From the NCBI GenBank assembly GCA_910577605.1, contig CAJTON010000004.1, forward strand, positions 45,795 through 54,147: DNA of 8,353 bases, written 5' to 3'. The notes below the pieces were generated by a model. It searched no databases and was not told the DNA's origin. It was given only the letters and a program-made list of their open reading frames with translations. The stretch is from an uncultured Butyrivibrio sp. (GTDB lineage: Bacteria > Bacillota > Clostridia > Lachnospirales > Lachnospiraceae). Both the position numbers and the translations under genes were made by a program. Position 1 is the stretch's first letter, and each line of letters starts with the position of its first letter. This document shows positions 5,460-8,353 of this stretch, piece by piece.

Positions 5460-8353
5460 ATGAAACTGGAGTTTGATCTTAACAACAATGTTGAAAAACC
5501 CGAAATCATTCTCGGCAAAAGAAATTACGATAAATACGGCTCCATACTTAACTTTGACGACCTGACCTACGACTACAATCTGATGTCGGCGGATTCCGTA
5601 AGCTTCACGGTACACAGAGAGCTTAACGGGAACAGAGAGCGTCTGTGGGACGAAATAAAGGAACGCCGTCTTGTCTGGTTAAAAGAATTTGACGAATGGT
5701 TCGAGATCGACGTCGTCACAAACGACGAAAACGGAGTTACCAAGGAAGTCGTAGGCACTTCACTGTGTGAAGCGGAGCTTGGACAGATAAATATCAAATC
5801 CGCTGAGATCAATACGGAAAACGACATCACAAGGGAGGATTATCGTAACCCCACGGTTTTTTACAAGCCGTCAAAACCTAAAGAATCCCTTCTTCACAGG
5901 CTGTTAAAAGAAGTCCCGAATTATTCCGTCAAATATGTTGACGAAAGTCTGTACGGCATACAGAGAACCTTTTCCATAGACGGACAGACCGTATACGATA
6001 CGCTGACGGGCGAGATAGCCGAAGAAATCGGCTGTCTTTTTTTATTTGATTCAAGGGACAGAAGTATTTCCGTTCACGATCTGAAAACCAACTGCAACCG
6101 CTGCGGTCACCGGGGCGATTACTCCGATTTCTGTCCCGAATGCGGCGGCACCGACTTAAGATACGGCTACGGACGGGATACAGAGATCCTCGTTGACTCC
6201 GAGACCCTTGCCGAAAATATCTCGCTCTCCGGCAGGCAGGACGAGGTCAAGAATTATATCAGGGTCTTAGGCGGTGACGAAGAGATAAACGCCGCGATCG
6301 CTGCCTGCAATCCAACCGGAACACAGTATATTTGCGCCTTTTCGGAGGCGGACATCGCCGATATGTCGGACGGACTCTCACAGAAGCTTGACGAATATTT
6401 TGAGGAATATGAAAGACTCACGCCGGATTACAGGAGTATCATGTCGGACATTTACGAAGCGACGGACGAAAGGCTTGATCTCATATCCGCAATGATGCCA
6501 GATATACATACCGTCGAAACCGACGCCGCCAAAGAGCTTGCAAAGCTGACCGCATCGGCGTTAAGCCCCGTAGCCGTACCCGATTTGTCTACCGCCTCCG
6601 TTTACACGGTAAACAACGCCGTTCTCGGAATGGCGAAATGTATTGCGAACAGCAGCCTTTATAAAATAGAGATCGTTGAGGGCAGCGCCTCTTACTCTGA
6701 TAAAACATGGCACGGCAAGTTTAAGCTGACAAATATCGCCGACGAGAACGACCATGCCCGGAACACGGAATATATCGCCGTCACGGTAAACGACGACGGC
6801 GCTCTCTATATCGAACAGAAGATCAAAAAAACAATAGACCGGAGCGATACTCAGCTTGCCGATATTTTTGACACGGACACGGATCTGGACGGCTTCAAAG
6901 CGGAGCTGAAAAAGTACTGTCTGCAACGGCTTGTATCCTTCAAGGACGCGTACGATGCAGTCCTCGGAGTGCTTATAAACGCCGACTGTGCCAACTCCGC
7001 CGCCAACGACGGCATATTCAGAAGTCTGTATGTCCCCTTCTATGAAAAATCGACGGCGATAACAAACGAGATCCGTCTGCGCGAATCCGAAATAAAAGCT
7101 GTGGATGCAAGGCTTTCGCGGCTTGTAAAGCAGAAGACCGAGATAACAAAACGCCTTGATCTTGAGAATTATCTAGGCGATTCTCTTTGGAAGGAGCTGT
7201 GTTCTTTCAGACGGGAGGATTCCTTTGAAAACAGCAATTATATTTCAGACGGTCTGAGCGAAAGCGAAATACTGGCAAAAGGCCGTGAGCTTTTTGAAAA
7301 AGCCAAAAGCGAAGCCGTGACCGCCTCAAATCTTCAGATGTCCCTCTCCGCCTCGATGCGCAATCTTCTCGCGATCCCCGAATTCAAGCGGCTTACAGGT
7401 ATGTTCGAGGGCGGCAACTGGATAAGGGTACGAACCGACGGCAATACATACCGTCTCCGGCTCATACATTACAAAATCGACTTCGCGGATATTCAGAATA
7501 TCGAGGTCGAATTTTCCGACGTAACGCGCACCGCGAACGGCTTAAACGACGTTCAAAGCCTTATGAACGCCGTAAGCTCAGTGTCTTCGGGCTTCAATTT
7601 TATCGCGCATCAGGCGGAGCAAGGCTCCAAAAGCTTTACCGAGCTAAAAAAAATAAGAAACGACGGTCTGAGCGCCGCCCTGTACAATATATCGGCCTCC
7701 TCCAATCAGGAATTCGTCATCGACGGACACGGCATCACAGGGAGAAAATGGGACGACCTTATCGGCAACTATCTTCCCGAACAGGTCAAATTCAGTAACA
7801 ACTGCCTCGTATACACGGACGATTACTGGCGGACAGCAAAAGCGGCTCTGGGAAAGATCATCTATTACGATCCGATCTTGGGCGAAAAAAAGGATAAATA
7901 CGGACTTCTCGCCGACGCGGTTATCTCCGGTATACTCATGGGCGACGACATTATCGGCGGAAATATTTATTCCGAAAACTACTCCCCCTCCGCAGGAACT
8001 CACATCAACCTAAACGACGGTACTTTCAGCTTTGCGGGCGGGAATCTTACCTATGACGGAGAAAAACTGCGCTTAAACGGCTCGGTCTCCACCGCCGACA
8101 TCACTGCCACAGGCGGCACTATCGGCGGCTTTGTCATAGGTACGTCCGCTATCTACAACGGCACCGACTCTCTCGTATCCGGCAAAGAAGGCGTTTATCT
8201 CGGCACCGACGGAATACGCTCATACTCCTCCCCCTCCGCTTATGTAAATATCAAAAACGGCACACTCTCCGCCGTCGGAGCGGATATAAGCGGCTCCGTT
8301 TCTACCGCCGACATCACCGCCACCGGCGGCACTATCGGCGGCTGGCGCATAAC
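5460..8353 (+). CDS. Tal-like tail-tip / phage minor structural protein, 3' end outside window
   Basis: Proteins of this kind form the plug at the tail tip beneath Dit. They combine an N-terminal baseplate-hub (gp27-like) region with elongated, variable C-terminal parts that contact the host. The frame runs from ATG 5460 without a stop to the window edge (964 complete codons). Residues 1 to about 400 have the hub character ('YDYNLMSADSVSFTVHREL', then short β-rich stretches with 'TLTGEIAEEIGCLFLFDS'). A four-cysteine zinc-ribbon-like motif (C212, C215, C225, C228) is embedded there, followed by 'YGYGRDTEILV'. Residues about 535-565 are Lys/Glu/Arg-rich and helical. From 750 comes the conserved minor-structural-protein stretch 'QEFVIDGHGITGRKWDD', followed by 'YTDDYWRTAKAALGKI' and, from 811, 'KDKYGLLADAVISG'. 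From about 845 the protein becomes Gly/Ser/Thr-rich and repetitive, with two copies of a 17-residue GGTIGG-containing unit. No peptidoglycan-hydrolase motif was recognised in the visible part, so 'tail-associated lysin' would be unproven. The start is fixed by the ribosome binding site and the abutting Dit stop codon. Confidence 0.87.
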   Translation, partial: MKLEFDLNNNVEKPEIILGKRNYDKYGSILNFDDLTYDYNLMSADSVSFTVHRELNGNRERLWDEIKERRLVWLKEFDEWFEIDVVTNDENGVTKEVVGTSLCEAELGQINIKSAEINTENDITREDYRNPTVFYKPSKPKESLLHRLLKEVPNYSVKYVDESLYGIQRTFSIDGQTVYDTLTGEIAEEIGCLFLFDSRDRSISVHDLKTNCNRCGHRGDYSDFCPECGGTDLRYGYGRDTEILVDSETLAENISLSGRQDEVKNYIRVLGGDEEINAAIAACNPTGTQYICAFSEADIADMSDGLSQKLDEYFEEYERLTPDYRSIMSDIYEATDERLDLISAMMPDIHTVETDAAKELAKLTASALSPVAVPDLSTASVYTVNNAVLGMAKCIANSSLYKIEIVEGSASYSDKTWHGKFKLTNIADENDHARNTEYIAVTVNDDGALYIEQKIKKTIDRSDTQLADIFDTDTDLDGFKAELKKYCLQRLVSFKDAYDAVLGVLINADCANSAANDGIFRSLYVPFYEKSTAITNEIRLRESEIKAVDARLSRLVKQKTEITKRLDLENYLGDSLWKELCSFRREDSFENSNYISDGLSESEILAKGRELFEKAKSEAVTASNLQMSLSASMRNLLAIPEFKRLTGMFEGGNWIRVRTDGNTYRLRLIHYKIDFADIQNIEVEFSDVTRTANGLNDVQSLMNAVSSVSSGFNFIAHQAEQGSKSFTELKKIRNDGLSAALYNISASSNQEFVIDGHGITGRKWDDLIGNYLPEQVKFSNNCLVYTDDYWRTAKAALGKIIYYDPILGEKKDKYGLLADAVISGILMGDDIIGGNIYSENYSPSAGTHINLNDGTFSFAGGNLTYDGEKLRLNGSVSTADITATGGTIGGFVIGTSAIYNGTDSLVSGKEGVYLGTDGIRSYSSPSAYVNIKNGTLSAVGADISGSVSTADITATGGTIGGWRI
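6093..6143 (+). other. Zinc-ribbon-like four-cysteine motif within the Tal-like protein
   Basis: Residues 212-228 read C-x2-C-x9-C-x2-C, with the knuckles 'CNRCGH' and 'CPECGG'. This is the pattern of a small rubredoxin-like zinc ribbon. It lies inside the N-terminal hub region, between a β-rich segment and 'TDLRYGYGRDTEILV'. The probable role is structural, holding an inserted loop together through a bound metal ion. An iron-sulfur cluster is an alternative, since the lambda tail-tip protein gpL is known to carry one, but the CG-type knuckles favour zinc. Confidence 0.75.
8079..8129 (+). repeat. C-terminal tail repeat, copy 1 (17 codons, GGTIGG type)
   Basis: This 51-base unit encodes 'GSVSTADITATGGTIGG' (codons 874-890 of the Tal-like protein) and is followed by 'FVIGTSAIYNG'. 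A second copy with an identical protein sequence starts 213 bases (71 codons) further on. Gly-rich GGxIGG units of this kind are familiar from the elongated C-terminal parts of Gram-positive phage tail proteins. Confidence 0.9.
8292..8342 (+). repeat. C-terminal tail repeat, copy 2 (17 codons, GGTIGG type)
   Basis: This copy encodes exactly the same 17 residues as the unit at 8079-8129 (codons 945-961) and is followed by 'WRI' at the window edge. The copies differ at five of 51 bases (TCG/TCC, GTC/GTT, TCC/TCT, ACT/ACC, ACA/ACC), all silent. More copies may follow beyond the window. Confidence 0.9.

Noticed and set aside
6561..6926. 121-codon open frame on the minus strand
   Set aside because: It is antisense to the Tal-like gene, which reads well in its own frame; composition explains the open frame.
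7644..8003. 119-codon open frame on the minus strand
   Set aside because: It is antisense to the conserved minor-structural-protein region; the Val/Gly-rich translation looks like a shadow.
7980..8353. Variable region of a diversity-generating retroelement at the tail protein C-terminus
   Set aside because: The window ends before the protein's C-terminus, and no template repeat or reverse transcriptase is present. The visible repeats are protein modules with silent changes, not adenine-targeted variation.

Overview
The window reads as the tail-assembly part of a siphovirus or siphovirus-like prophage of a Gram-positive host, most likely a Clostridia-type Bacillota. Three things point there: the protein types (tape measure, then distal tail protein, then tail-tip/Tal protein, in the standard gene order of such phages), the perfect AGGAGGTGA ribosome binding site in front of the second gene, and C-terminal GGTIGG-type tail repeats. 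The host genus cannot be named, and free phage cannot be told from prophage, because no integrase, att site or host gene is in the window.

Layout, all on the + strand. Bases 1-4544 hold the 3' part of a very large tape measure gene whose start lies upstream. Bases 4545-4643 are the only intergenic gap (99 bases); it carries a strong GC-rich hairpin followed by T runs, then a consensus ribosome binding site. Bases 4644-5459 encode the distal tail protein (Dit). Directly after its stop codon, with no spacer, a third gene runs from 5460 off the right edge (964 complete codons visible). It is a Tal-like tail-tip protein with an N-terminal baseplate-hub region, an embedded four-cysteine zinc-ribbon-like motif, a helical middle, a conserved minor-structural-protein region and the beginning of a repeat-built C-terminus.

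Together the genes describe the tail core and tip. The tape measure protein sets tail length and fills the tube lumen, Dit forms the ring joining tube to tip, and Tal plugs the tip and carries domains that contact the host surface. The translation start of gene 3 abuts the stop of gene 2, suggesting coupled synthesis of Dit and Tal. The hairpin between genes 1 and 2 may lower read-through from the tape measure gene or protect its mRNA end.

No RNA gene, CRISPR array, insertion sequence or defence or metabolic cassette was seen. I found no evidence of a wholly new system. The points most worth a second look are the abrupt changes in base composition inside the tape measure gene (mosaic origin), the zinc-ribbon-like motif in the tail-tip protein, and the C-terminal repeat whose two copies differ only at synonymous sites.
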